Both the position numbers and the translations under genes were made by a program. From Butyrivibrio fibrisolvens (lineage in GTDB: Bacteria > Bacillota > Clostridia > Lachnospirales > Lachnospiraceae): 64,000 bases of DNA. Under the pieces are notes generated by a model. It saw only the letters and a list, made by a program, of their open reading frames with translations, did no database searches and was not told where the DNA came from. Where the stretch lies: NCBI RefSeq assembly GCF_023206215.1, contig NZ_CP065800.1, forward strand, positions 1,240,001-1,304,000. Direction: 5' to 3'. Shown here piece after piece: positions 53,918-63,308 of the stretch. Every line of letters starts with the position of its first letter. Within the stretch, counting starts at the first letter, position 1.

Positions 53918-55669
53918 ATGGATATTTTAAAGAAATTCAGATATATATTCAGTCATAAGCAAAAAATAGAAAGTTGTGTGATCTTTGTTCTCATAACAAT
54001 AGGTACTGTGTTGGAACTTCTTGGTGTTTCAATGCTGCAGCCTGTCATTAACTGCATAATAAGCCCTGAGAAGATAATGAAATATAGGCTTTTGAATGTT
54101 ATATTTACATATTTTGGCATTAGTAGTGACAGAGTTCAGATTTTATGGCTCCTTATAGGTATAGTAATAATATATCTTACTAAGAATATTTATCTGGTAT
54201 TTATGTATAGAGCTCAATATAAGTATATATATTCCAATATGCGAGAACTATCTACAAAGATGATGAAAAGTTATCTTGCAAGGTCATATTCCTACCACAA
54301 GAAAAAAAGTACAGCTGAGCTCCTTAGAAATATAAATCAGGATACAGCTGACTTTTTTGGCGTTATACAGGCGCTCGTTTTCTTGTTGACAGAAGGAATG
54401 GTTGTATGCGCATTAATAGTCTATCTTTTGATCATGGATAAGTCTGTTACTATAGCAATAGGGCTCATGTTAGCTGTAGTTGTGTTTTTCTTATATAAGT
54501 TCTATAAAAAGTTTTTGCTTGTTCTTGGACAGCGAAACAGAGAATGTGAAGCTAAAGTTAATAAGTGGGTACAGCAGGCATTTGGCGGAATCAAAGAAGT
54601 TAAGGTAATGAATAAAGAAAACTTTTTTTATGAGCAGTATGATAATGCCTATGCAGGAAGAGTACATAGTGAATATAGCTATCATACATTTATATCCATT
54701 CCTAAACCGCTTATAGAAGCAGCTACTATTTCGGCGCTTTTGGCTGCTGCAGGACTTAAGATAATTCTGGGTACAGCTCCGGCATATTTTGTTCCGACAT
54801 TATCAGCATTTGTCGTTGCAGCATATCGTCTGCTCCCGTCTTTTAATAGAATTACTGAATATCTGGGGACAATAGCATATCAGAAACCCGCTGTAGATGC
54901 TATCTATAAGGATCTTAAAGAAATAGATAGTACAGTTAATAACAATGGTGAATATAAGTCAGTAACAGATTCAAAGCTAGAACAGCCATTACCACTTAAT
55001 GATGCTATCCATATTCAAAATCTTGGATTTGGATATGAAGATGATAATAAAAGCATATTTAATGATGTTTCATTCGACATAAAAAAGAATACATCTGTAG
55101 CATTTATTGGAGCCTCAGGAGCTGGCAAGACAACGTTGGCAGATATTATATTGGGGCTTTTGCCACCAACAAACGGAAGTATCAAGGTTGATGATAATGA
55201 TATCAGAGATAATCTTTCTAGGTGGCATAAGACTATAGCTTATATTCCTCAGAATATATACATATTGGATGATACTATAAGAGCTAACATAGCATTTGGC
55301 CTTTCTGATGCTGAAATAGATGAAGAACGTCTTAATGATGCTGTAAAAAGAGCACAACTTTCTGAGGTTATAGAGGAACTTGATGAAGGTCTAGATACAG
55401 TAATTGGAGAAGGTGGAGTGCGTTTTTCTGGAGGCCAGCGTCAGAGAATAGGAATAGCAAGAGCTTTATATAATAATCCGCAGGTTCTTGTGTTAGATGA
55501 AGCTACATCTGCACTTGATAACGAAACAGAAAAAGCTGTTATGGATTCAATTGAAAAATTACATGGCGAGATCACACTTATAATTATTGCTCACAGGCTG
55601 TCAACAATACAGGGATGCGATTATATATACAGGATTGAAGATGGCAAAGCAGTTCTTCAGAAGAAATGA
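53918..55669 (+). CDS. PglK/MsbA-like ABC transporter, fused permease and ATPase, copy 2
   Basis: A 583-residue half-transporter with a six-helix domain and an ABC ATPase: Walker A GASGAGKTT, signature FSGGQRQRIGIARAL (Phe replaces the usual Leu), Walker B LVLDEATSALD. VLELLGVSMLQPV near residue 38 matches the PglK-type start seen in copy 1 at 10662. It probably flips a lipid-linked oligosaccharide as a homodimer. The two copies are clearly related but diverged, which fits separate substrates. Confidence 0.87.
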   Translation: MDILKKFRYIFSHKQKIESCVIFVLITIGTVLELLGVSMLQPVINCIISPEKIMKYRLLNVIFTYFGISSDRVQILWLLIGIVIIYLTKNIYLVFMYRAQYKYIYSNMRELSTKMMKSYLARSYSYHKKKSTAELLRNINQDTADFFGVIQALVFLLTEGMVVCALIVYLLIMDKSVTIAIGLMLAVVVFFLYKFYKKFLLVLGQRNRECEAKVNKWVQQAFGGIKEVKVMNKENFFYEQYDNAYAGRVHSEYSYHTFISIPKPLIEAATISALLAAAGLKIILGTAPAYFVPTLSAFVVAAYRLLPSFNRITEYLGTIAYQKPAVDAIYKDLKEIDSTVNNNGEYKSVTDSKLEQPLPLNDAIHIQNLGFGYEDDNKSIFNDVSFDIKKNTSVAFIGASGAGKTTLADIILGLLPPTNGSIKVDDNDIRDNLSRWHKTIAYIPQNIYILDDTIRANIAFGLSDAEIDEERLNDAVKRAQLSEVIEELDEGLDTVIGEGGVRFSGGQRQRIGIARALYNNPQVLVLDEATSALDNETEKAVMDSIEKLHGEITLIIIAHRLSTIQGCDYIYRIEDGKAVLQKK

Positions 55670-55694
55670 TCATAGGGAGCTATTATCATAGAAT

Positions 55695-56651
55695 ATGAGT
55701 AAAATATCAGTAGTGCTGGCGGCATATAATGGATCAGCAACAATACTTCGCCAGATCAGTTCCATAATGATGCAAACAAGAAAACCTGATGAAGTGATCA
55801 TTATTGATGATGCATCTAATGACGATACGGTAGATATAGTCAGACAATTTAAAGAAGACAATTGCCTGGATAATTGGATGATCATTCAAAATGATCATAA
55901 TGTTGGATGGAAAGAAAATTTTAAATTGGGCTTTAGTAAAGCGACAGGAGACCTGATTTTTCCATGTGATCAGGATGATTTTTGGTATGACAAAAAAATT
56001 CAGATAATGACTGAGATAATGGATGAAAGTCCTAATATTGAGCTTTTAGTATCCAATTATAAAATTTGCTATAAAGGTACCTCCCCTACTGAGAATTTGG
56101 CATATTTGTGGAATCAGCTGCATATGTCCAATGATAGAAGCCTTAAGCAGATATGCTTTGATGAAAAATGGTACTACACAAGTAGGCCGGGATGCACGTA
56201 CTGTTTTAGGTCGGACTTGTTTAGTAATACATTAAAATTATGGAAAAAGGAACTTTCTCACGATGGCCAATTATGGAGATATTCGTGTATAAGGAATAGC
56301 CTGTATATTTATAATGAGCCACTTATGGATTTTTGGCGATATGGTAGTAATTCTACAAGCACCAAGAGAATGACTAGAGAATCTCGTATTGCCGAACTTG
56401 AAACAATGTTAGACTTTTACAAACATTGCATACATAACTTAGAGTCTATTATAGGTACTGGTGAAAAGGGTAAGAATAAAGCGGCAAACAATATAATGAA
56501 GGCTGGAGTTGAAGTTATAAGTAAGAGAATTGAGCTGCTGGAAAGAAGAAAACCCACTATTACAGATGAATTAAAACTATATAAGAAATATAAAAATTAT
56601 TATATGGGTATACCTGCGGCAATAATTGACTGGAAAGTCGGACGTGAGTAA
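55695..56651 (+). CDS. GT2 family glycosyltransferase
   Basis: A 318-residue GT-A enzyme resembling rhamnosyltransferase-type GT2 proteins. VVLAAYNG, IDDASNDDTVDI and PCDQDDFWYDKKI mark the fold and the metal site. RPGCTYCFRSDLF in the second half is typical. The C-terminal 80 residues are helical. The stop overlaps the next start by one base (TAATG). Confidence 0.89.
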   Translation: MSKISVVLAAYNGSATILRQISSIMMQTRKPDEVIIIDDASNDDTVDIVRQFKEDNCLDNWMIIQNDHNVGWKENFKLGFSKATGDLIFPCDQDDFWYDKKIQIMTEIMDESPNIELLVSNYKICYKGTSPTENLAYLWNQLHMSNDRSLKQICFDEKWYYTSRPGCTYCFRSDLFSNTLKLWKKELSHDGQLWRYSCIRNSLYIYNEPLMDFWRYGSNSTSTKRMTRESRIAELETMLDFYKHCIHNLESIIGTGEKGKNKAANNIMKAGVEVISKRIELLERRKPTITDELKLYKKYKNYYMGIPAAIIDWKVGRE

Positions 56652-57622
56652 TGATTAAATATATTCTGAAAAGAAACAAACTAATAAACGACTTATATAT
56701 AAAGATCAAGTGGAGAGAACGTAACATATCAAGAGGAAACGATTATCCTGGTCTGAAATTTTATGTTATCAGAAGGCATAGCAGGGAAGCTGGACTTTTC
56801 TCGTTTTTTATTACTAATCTAGGAAGTATCGTTAAAGCAATGGATGAAGGATATATCCCTGTTATTGATATGATGAATTATCCAAATTCATTGATTCCTG
56901 AGAGTATGGTAGGAAAACATAATGCATGGGATGATTATTTCTTTCAGCCATGTGATTATTCTATGGCAGATATTGCGCATGCAAAAAATGTAAGATTAGG
57001 TTCGATTAATGCACCGAATGAATATCCAGACTATAACATCTTTAAAATCAAAGAAGAATTAGAACGGTGGAGACATTATTCAAAAGAATTCATGACTATT
57101 CTTCCTGAACATGTTTCAAGTGCTGAAGCTTATTATGAAGAAAAATTTAAGGATAGAAGAGTTTTAGGTGTACTAATTAGAGGGACAGACTATAAGAATA
57201 AAAGACCTTCAGGCCATCCTGTACAACCTGCTATAGAAGTGGTAATAGCCAGATGTAAGCAGGTTTTACAAGAAAGAGGATGTGAATATATTTATCTTGC
57301 CACTGAAGATGAGGAGGCATATAGAGCTATAAACGAAGCTTTTCCTGAAAAGGTTTTTAGTTACCAGAAAAACAGGTACCATATTACGGGAGAAGAGTAT
57401 TTATCTGATCAGCTAAATAAGAGTCTTATGGAACACGGAATAGATCAGAATGAGATTCAAAAAGCGATTTACGAGCGTAACAGGCAGTATTTAGTATCGT
57501 TAATAGTATTATCTAAATGTACATGCCTTGTTGCTGGAGCGACTAGCGGTACTATAGGTGCTGTATTATTGTCTGATGGCTATGAGTATCAGGATATCTT
57601 TGATCTAGGTAATTATACCTAA
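56651..57622 (+). CDS. Fucosyltransferase-like protein (GT-B, NodZ/O-FucT style), uncertain
   Basis: A 323-residue protein. VLIRGTDYKNKRPSGHPVQP in the middle and CTCLVAGATSGTIGAVLL near the end resemble the donor-side motifs of GDP-fucose-dependent GT-B enzymes (NodZ, FUT8 and protein O-FucT families), where an arginine-glycine-x-D segment binds GDP. The N-terminal half has AGLFSFFITNLGSI. There is no signal peptide. I recognise the pattern but cannot name the family, so activity is a guess; a glycosyltransferase role fits its place between two GT2 genes. Confidence 0.6.
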   Translation: MIKYILKRNKLINDLYIKIKWRERNISRGNDYPGLKFYVIRRHSREAGLFSFFITNLGSIVKAMDEGYIPVIDMMNYPNSLIPESMVGKHNAWDDYFFQPCDYSMADIAHAKNVRLGSINAPNEYPDYNIFKIKEELERWRHYSKEFMTILPEHVSSAEAYYEEKFKDRRVLGVLIRGTDYKNKRPSGHPVQPAIEVVIARCKQVLQERGCEYIYLATEDEEAYRAINEAFPEKVFSYQKNRYHITGEEYLSDQLNKSLMEHGIDQNEIQKAIYERNRQYLVSLIVLSKCTCLVAGATSGTIGAVLLSDGYEYQDIFDLGNYT

Positions 57623-57646
57623 AAAAGTATATTTGGAAGGCAACAG

Positions 57647-58612
57647 ATGAAAAAAATTAGTGTAGTGGTTCCTTGTTATAATGAGGAAAACAGTATAGAA
57701 CGACTCTATACTGTAATATCAGAAATGTTTAAAAAGGAACTTAAAGCATACGATTATGAATTGATACTTGCAGATGATTTTTCTAAAGACAGAACCAGAG
57801 AGATCATTGCAAGGATCTGTAGTGAAGACAAGCATGTTAAAGCGGTATTTAATATGGCAAATTTTGGCTTTTCACGAAATGTGTTCTCAGCACTTCAGGA
57901 AATGACAGGAGATGCCGCTTTTCTTGTGTTTGGAGATATGCAGGATCCGCCTCAGCTTCTGCCGGAATTTGTAAAAAAGTGGGAAGAGGGTAAAAAAGTC
58001 GTAATAGGTCAGAAAATTGCAAGTAAGGAAAATGCAATAATGACATTTATGAGAAAGAGATATTACGGGCTAATTAGAAAACTCTCGGATAAACCGCAGA
58101 TTGAAGAATTTAATGGATATGGCTTGTATGATAAAAAGTTTATAGATATTATGAGGGACATTGATGATGTTCAGCCTTATTTAAAGACTGTTGTATCTGA
58201 ATATGCTTCTGATTATGGTGTCGTATATTACACTCATCAGAGATCAGTAAGAGGTAAATCCAATTTCAATTTCTATCGTAATTATGATTTTGCGATGGAG
58301 GGAATAACATCATCCACTAAAAAACTTCTAAGAATAGCGACATTCTTGGGGGCTGGTCTGGGAGTGTTTAGTGTTATATATTCTATTTATGTTTTTATAA
58401 TGAAAATAGTATCACCTGAAATGTTCCCTGAGGGAACAGCATCTATCATGATTGGCGTATATCTGATCGGTTCAGCTCAGCTTTTCTTTATTGGAATCTT
58501 AGGAGAGTATATGCTTAGCGTTAATGTACGTACCATGAAGAAACCAAGAGTTGTTGTTGATCGAAAAATAAACTTTGATGATAAAGAAGACAATAGCGAT
58601 AATGAAAAGTAG
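57647..58612 (+). CDS. GtrB/DPM1-like polyprenyl-phosphate glycosyltransferase
   Basis: A 321-residue GT2 enzyme with VVPCYNEENS, ADDFSKDRT and FGDMQDPPQ (metal site), followed by two C-terminal membrane helices (about residues 232-255 and 265-290). This layout is that of bactoprenol glycosyltransferases such as GtrB, which load a sugar on undecaprenyl phosphate for use outside. The four downstream genes encode GT-C-like membrane proteins, the enzymes that use such donors. The N-terminal catalytic part faces the cytoplasm. The C-terminal tail is acidic. Confidence 0.88.
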   Translation: MKKISVVVPCYNEENSIERLYTVISEMFKKELKAYDYELILADDFSKDRTREIIARICSEDKHVKAVFNMANFGFSRNVFSALQEMTGDAAFLVFGDMQDPPQLLPEFVKKWEEGKKVVIGQKIASKENAIMTFMRKRYYGLIRKLSDKPQIEEFNGYGLYDKKFIDIMRDIDDVQPYLKTVVSEYASDYGVVYYTHQRSVRGKSNFNFYRNYDFAMEGITSSTKKLLRIATFLGAGLGVFSVIYSIYVFIMKIVSPEMFPEGTASIMIGVYLIGSAQLFFIGILGEYMLSVNVRTMKKPRVVVDRKINFDDKEDNSDNEK

Positions 58613-60110
58613 CATGAAGCGTGCATTAAAAACTCATTATATAAGAATTATATTAACGATATCTCTGATTGTGATCATGGGATTTATTTGGCGTACAGAA
58701 TTTAAGAATCTGCATACAGGCTACAATGAATTACTAATTGAGGCTGGAAATCTTGAGAGTGTTTTTATACCGGATTTTGATCAGATTGATTATATAGTTA
58801 TATGTGCAGAGAATAACAAAACTGATGAAACAGATATTAAACATATAAATATTGAGATCAGAATTTATGATGAAGCTCGTGCAAATCTTTTATATGAATT
58901 ACATGCATATGATCAGTCTATACATATAAATGGATTTACTAGTACAGAGAGTACCTTTTTTGAAGGTTTACCTATAGCATTGGGAGTAGGCCAGAATTAT
59001 TGTTTTGAATATACTGCAACAGACGCTGAAGGTACTATAATCTCGGAAGAATTATCTTTTTTGTTGTATGGAGAAAAAAAATCTTCAAACCGTTTAAGTG
59101 CGTTGCTGGTATTGGTAGTAACACTTTCTTTGGTGTATCTTATATGGAATGTAAATCTTTCTTATAAAGTCTTTGCAATGATCTGGACTTTGTTGATGTT
59201 GATCAGCCTTTTCTTTATGCCCGTTACATTATCCTGTGATTTGAATGAAAAAGCGTTTTTTGCTGATTGTTATAAACAGTCTAATGAATTGCTTGGGTTT
59301 GAAACGTCAGATTCTGAAAATAATACATACATCAAAGAATTTGGAATCAGAAACATGGGATTTGTATCATATTCAGTTCCAGTATATAGATTCTGGATGG
59401 ATACAAAATATGGTAATAGAGTTTCAGATAATAAGACCAGTAATCTCTTTGAAAATCACCAAAATACATTTTATATACTTCAAGTACCTGCAGTTATCAT
59501 TGTAAGTGTAGCAAGAATGATGAGAGTATCTTATCGTCTTATATTGCTTTCTGGCTGGATCATCAATGCTTTTATTGCTGCATTGATAGCTTTTGTAGCT
59601 TTAAAAATGGTTAAGGACGATAGCATTAGAACATTATTTTCTATAGTATTATTGCTGCCATCAACTATGTCCAATTTTTATTCATATTCTCGCAAGGGAA
59701 TAGTATTAGCTCTTTGCATGCTTCTGATATCCGTAATAACAAATTGGACAAAAAACAATGAAAAAGTAAATACAAAGTGTATTAGTGCTGTAGGTGCAAT
59801 TGCATTCGGTGTTTTAGCTACTGCAATTAATATGGATCATAGTCTGATGATTGATAAGGGCTCATCAGCTGTATTATCAGTTATTGGCAGATTTGATGAT
59901 CTTGTTTATTCATCTGTGATCAATTATGTATTCTATAATGAATATTTTATTATTCCTGTATACTTGTTTTTGCTTTTGATCATATACGGAATAATTGTGG
60001 CAACTAGAAAACCAAATGCTGATGGTGACAGCAAATGTAATTACTACATTTTGACAAGTTGCTCCGTATTAGCAATAACAATATGGATGCATCATTTGAT
60101 GAGGTTATGA
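58602..60110 (+). CDS. Polytopic membrane protein with an outer beta-rich domain, possible GT-C
   Basis: About 502 residues. One N-terminal helix, an outer domain of about 130 residues, mostly beta strands (for example HINIEIRIYDEA), and then about nine helices. ATG 58602 overlaps the GtrB stop by 11 bases; an in-frame TTG at 58575 and an ATG at 58614 are alternatives. The stop overlaps the next start (ATGA). Position between GtrB and a DUF2142-like gene suggests a role in sugar transfer or in flipping the polyprenyl donor. No family is recognised with certainty. Confidence 0.65.
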   Translation: MKSSMKRALKTHYIRIILTISLIVIMGFIWRTEFKNLHTGYNELLIEAGNLESVFIPDFDQIDYIVICAENNKTDETDIKHINIEIRIYDEARANLLYELHAYDQSIHINGFTSTESTFFEGLPIALGVGQNYCFEYTATDAEGTIISEELSFLLYGEKKSSNRLSALLVLVVTLSLVYLIWNVNLSYKVFAMIWTLLMLISLFFMPVTLSCDLNEKAFFADCYKQSNELLGFETSDSENNTYIKEFGIRNMGFVSYSVPVYRFWMDTKYGNRVSDNKTSNLFENHQNTFYILQVPAVIIVSVARMMRVSYRLILLSGWIINAFIAALIAFVALKMVKDDSIRTLFSIVLLLPSTMSNFYSYSRKGIVLALCMLLISVITNWTKNNEKVNTKCISAVGAIAFGVLATAINMDHSLMIDKGSSAVLSVIGRFDDLVYSSVINYVFYNEYFIIPVYLFLLLIIYGIIVATRKPNADGDSKCNYYILTSCSVLAITIWMHHLMRL

Positions 60111-61659
60111 TTAAGAATAGAATAGTTAGAAATATAATATTTATAATAGCCGGATTAGTAGTATGTTTTGGGATATCGTTTGCCTATGCCCTGTATCAGG
60201 CAAGCTTTATTATTGATCCATTTTTGATAAGTCATAGTAGATGGTATATTTTTTATACATTTATTGTGGCTGTTTTGGCATGCATGGCAGGAGTAATAGG
60301 ATATAATGCCATTTGCCGTGGTAAGTATATATTATCCCAAGGGATGACATATGTAATCATAATGCTTGTATTGGGCATGCTTTATACAATGGTTATGGTT
60401 CCTTTGAGTGTACCGGATGAACCAACGCATTATAATAATGCTCTGGTTGTATCTAATAAGATTATTACTTTTTTGGGGGAGATGGAACACCTTCACAAAG
60501 AGAAATGTCGCTTAAGTGTTTTGGCGATGGAAGCTATATTTATGACTTTTGGAATGGGATTAAGTATGATGATAACCCGCTTGGATTAACAGGTATTTGG
60601 AAGAGTGAACAGATGCCGTTGTATCCATATTCAATTTCAGGAATTGCAATTGCGCTACTTAAGTTGATAGGAGCACCTTATCAGGTTTTTGTAGTGATTG
60701 GGAGAATGATCAATTTATTGCTGTTTTCCTTAATAACTCTATTGTGCATAAAAATCTGTCCTGGAATTAAGACAACCATCTTGACTTTTTCTTTTGTTCC
60801 GGCTGTTGTTTGGATGGAAACATCTTTTTCATATGATAGCTTGAATCTGGCGATGGCTAATCTTTTTATATGTTACTGCATAAGATGTCGTGATAAGCAA
60901 AAGGTCACTATAAAAGATTTGATAATAATCATGGCTATCATGATTGTATTTGCGCCAATTAAATATATTTACATAGTTATGGCTTTGTTTGTTTTTGTGA
61001 TTCCATTATCACACATTCAGATTAAAAACAAAAAACGGATAGCGCTAATAGGTGGAGTGGCGCTGTTAATAATGATATTGATATTGGCTAAGTTAAGAGG
61101 AAGCGAGATATTATATTTACTTGGTAGTGGAGCTGATGGACGATTTGCTGGTACAAGCGATACCACATATACGCTGGCCTATGTGATAAGACATCCGTTT
61201 ACTATAATACTGGTATTTTTTAAGACTATAATTGAGAAAAGTGAGTTTTATTTTCTGAGAAGTTTAAGTGGAGAAAATTATACTAACTTTGTTCCTCATA
61301 CGCTTGTCATAATACTTGCAATAATCGTTGTTCGTATATTAATTGGTGCTCATGGTTTTAATGAAGTTAGTAAGAGAGACAGAGTTGTGGCATGGATGAC
61401 GTTTACTGTAATGTCCATTGTGATATTTACATCTTTCCTGTTTTTATATTCTGTAATTCCATCGGAGAATGGAATGATAGGAATAGTAGATGGAGTCCAG
61501 GGAAGGTATTTTCTTCCTCTATTCTTAATACTTCCGTTGATGCTGTCCATAAAGAAATTTAAATTAGAAGAGCATCAAAAAAAGAATTATTTATTTGGAT
61601 TATTGATCGTAAATATCGTTATAACATTATTTAAATACTCGGGAGCGCTTATTAGCTGA
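60107..61659 (+). pseudogene. DUF2142-like membrane protein broken by a one-base frameshift
   Basis: The first frame (ATG 60107) gives two helices plus VPLSVPDEPTHYNNAL, the outer-loop motif of DUF2142 proteins, then shifts. The remainder, from MPLYPYSISGIA through seven or more helices to 61659, is in a second frame that opens just after 60460. One base added at the T6-G5 run 60469-60479 yields 517 residues, normal for the family. In that repaired frame the junction reads GGDGTPSQRE. Either the sequence has an undercall here or the gene is inactive. It would be a GT-C-like transferase in the outer-branching set. Confidence 0.78.
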
Positions 61660-61660
61660 G

Positions 61661-63286
61661 ATGAAGATGAAAATAATAAATAGTAAGATCAAAAAAATAA
61701 ATATATTATGGATAATTGCTCTGCTTGAGATTTTTTATCTGGCATTATATATATTCGCAGATGGTAAAAATCTGTTGGATTCTGATCTTTCGGGTGAGAT
61801 GGTACTTGCCAGTATTTTAAACAGGGACAAGGAATTGGTTTTAGCCAAAAACTGGTTTTATACAACAGAACTTCGTGTTCTTAATATGCAGTTGTATTAT
61901 AGAGTTTTTCTGCTGTTATTCCCAACACACTGGAGAATAGTCAGAATGTGTTCAGTTGTTGCTATGCATCTTACACTGGTTGGAAGCATTTATTATCTTG
62001 CTCGTAAAGCCGAGATTAAAGATGCGGGTGCTGTAACCGCAGTATTATGCCTCTGTCCATTTGGAGGTGAATATAACTGGATTATAACCATAGGCTGCTG
62101 TTACACGATACCTGTTGCAATAGCATTCTTTGTTCCAGCACTGATAGAGGATATCTCTGAAAGAGATAAGCTCAGATTGAAGTCCAAAGATACTTGCCTG
62201 TTTTTGATATTGCTGATTCTTTCTGTTACTGGTGGCATGGCTGGTATCAGACATCTCATGATCTGTTCTGCCCCGGTATTTCTTGCGTATATGTTTTTGC
62301 TTATCAGACAATATATGCGAGGAGAAAGAATTTCTATTGTAGGTAGAAGCATAAAGAGAGTTGTTTTGGCTTTGCTGATGCTGATCATTTCATTTATAGG
62401 CTACATCTTCAATGTTAAAGTTCTTTCAAATTACTATACTTTCCAGAATATATCAGGAACATGGCTTTCTGATTTTGACTTGTCACATATTCTTAGCAGA
62501 TTTGGAGAGCTGTGTGGCGTTCTTGGATATAGACCGGGAGAGGCTTTTTCGATGGTAGGGATGCAGTCCGGATTAGCACTTATAATGTTCCTGATCCTTT
62601 GCATTTCATTCATCTATTTTCTTGTTAATATGAGCAAATATAACGATAGCGAATTTCTTCTGGTATCATATTCTGGATTATCACTGCTTATAGGTGTTGT
62701 ATCTATATCACTTACAGATTGGAGCGATCCAAGATATGCAATCCCGGGGCTTATGCTGTCTTTTATGGCAATTGGCATATTTGTGACTAAAATTGTTGCT
62801 TGTAGAGAGGATGAAGATTATATCGTTTCCTTAAGAAAGCAAAGGATAAAATCTATATGTAGTGTAGTTCTTATCATGATAGTAGGGCTATATTGCATTA
62901 AACCTAATATGGTTTTTTATAAATCACAAAACACTAAAAACCTGAGAGAGGCAGTAAGCTTCCTGCTTGAAAATGGTTATACTAAAGGATATGCATCTCT
63001 GTTTAATGGGGCTACGCAAGTAGAACTTAGTAATGGCCAGCTGGAAGTATGGGTTATGAATTATGTGGAAGAGCAGGAGGAAGATGGCCTTCAGATTCTT
63101 GAATTTTCACAGGACAAAAGGCATTCAATGAACATGCCTGAGGGACAGATATACGTTCTTCTGGACACAGAAGAAAATGCCCTGAATCCGCCATATGCAC
63201 TAGCCGATCATCTTGTTTATGACAGTACTGGCTTTTTGATATATGAATATGATTCTGCCGACGAATTATATGCTACATTCGACTAA
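61661..63286 (+). CDS. Polytopic GT-C-like membrane protein
   Basis: A 541-residue protein. LDSDLSGEMVLASIL follows the first helix and resembles the acidic loop of GT-C enzymes; NWFYTTELRVLN comes soon after. Around ten helices are followed by a C-terminal outer domain of about 110 residues. Such proteins are frequent in Lachnospiraceae EPS loci without a formal family that I can name. The gene begins right after the previous stop, so it is co-transcribed with GtrB. Confidence 0.66.
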   Translation: MKMKIINSKIKKINILWIIALLEIFYLALYIFADGKNLLDSDLSGEMVLASILNRDKELVLAKNWFYTTELRVLNMQLYYRVFLLLFPTHWRIVRMCSVVAMHLTLVGSIYYLARKAEIKDAGAVTAVLCLCPFGGEYNWIITIGCCYTIPVAIAFFVPALIEDISERDKLRLKSKDTCLFLILLILSVTGGMAGIRHLMICSAPVFLAYMFLLIRQYMRGERISIVGRSIKRVVLALLMLIISFIGYIFNVKVLSNYYTFQNISGTWLSDFDLSHILSRFGELCGVLGYRPGEAFSMVGMQSGLALIMFLILCISFIYFLVNMSKYNDSEFLLVSYSGLSLLIGVVSISLTDWSDPRYAIPGLMLSFMAIGIFVTKIVACREDEDYIVSLRKQRIKSICSVVLIMIVGLYCIKPNMVFYKSQNTKNLREAVSFLLENGYTKGYASLFNGATQVELSNGQLEVWVMNYVEEQEEDGLQILEFSQDKRHSMNMPEGQIYVLLDTEENALNPPYALADHLVYDSTGFLIYEYDSADELYATFD

Positions 63287-63308
63287 GAAAGAGAGAGAGG
63301 TTACTATT

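Noticed and set aside
58602..61659. Two membrane genes as a single split gene
   Set aside because: The first ends with a normal ATGA overlap and the second has its own start and N-terminal helix; only the second needs a frame repair.
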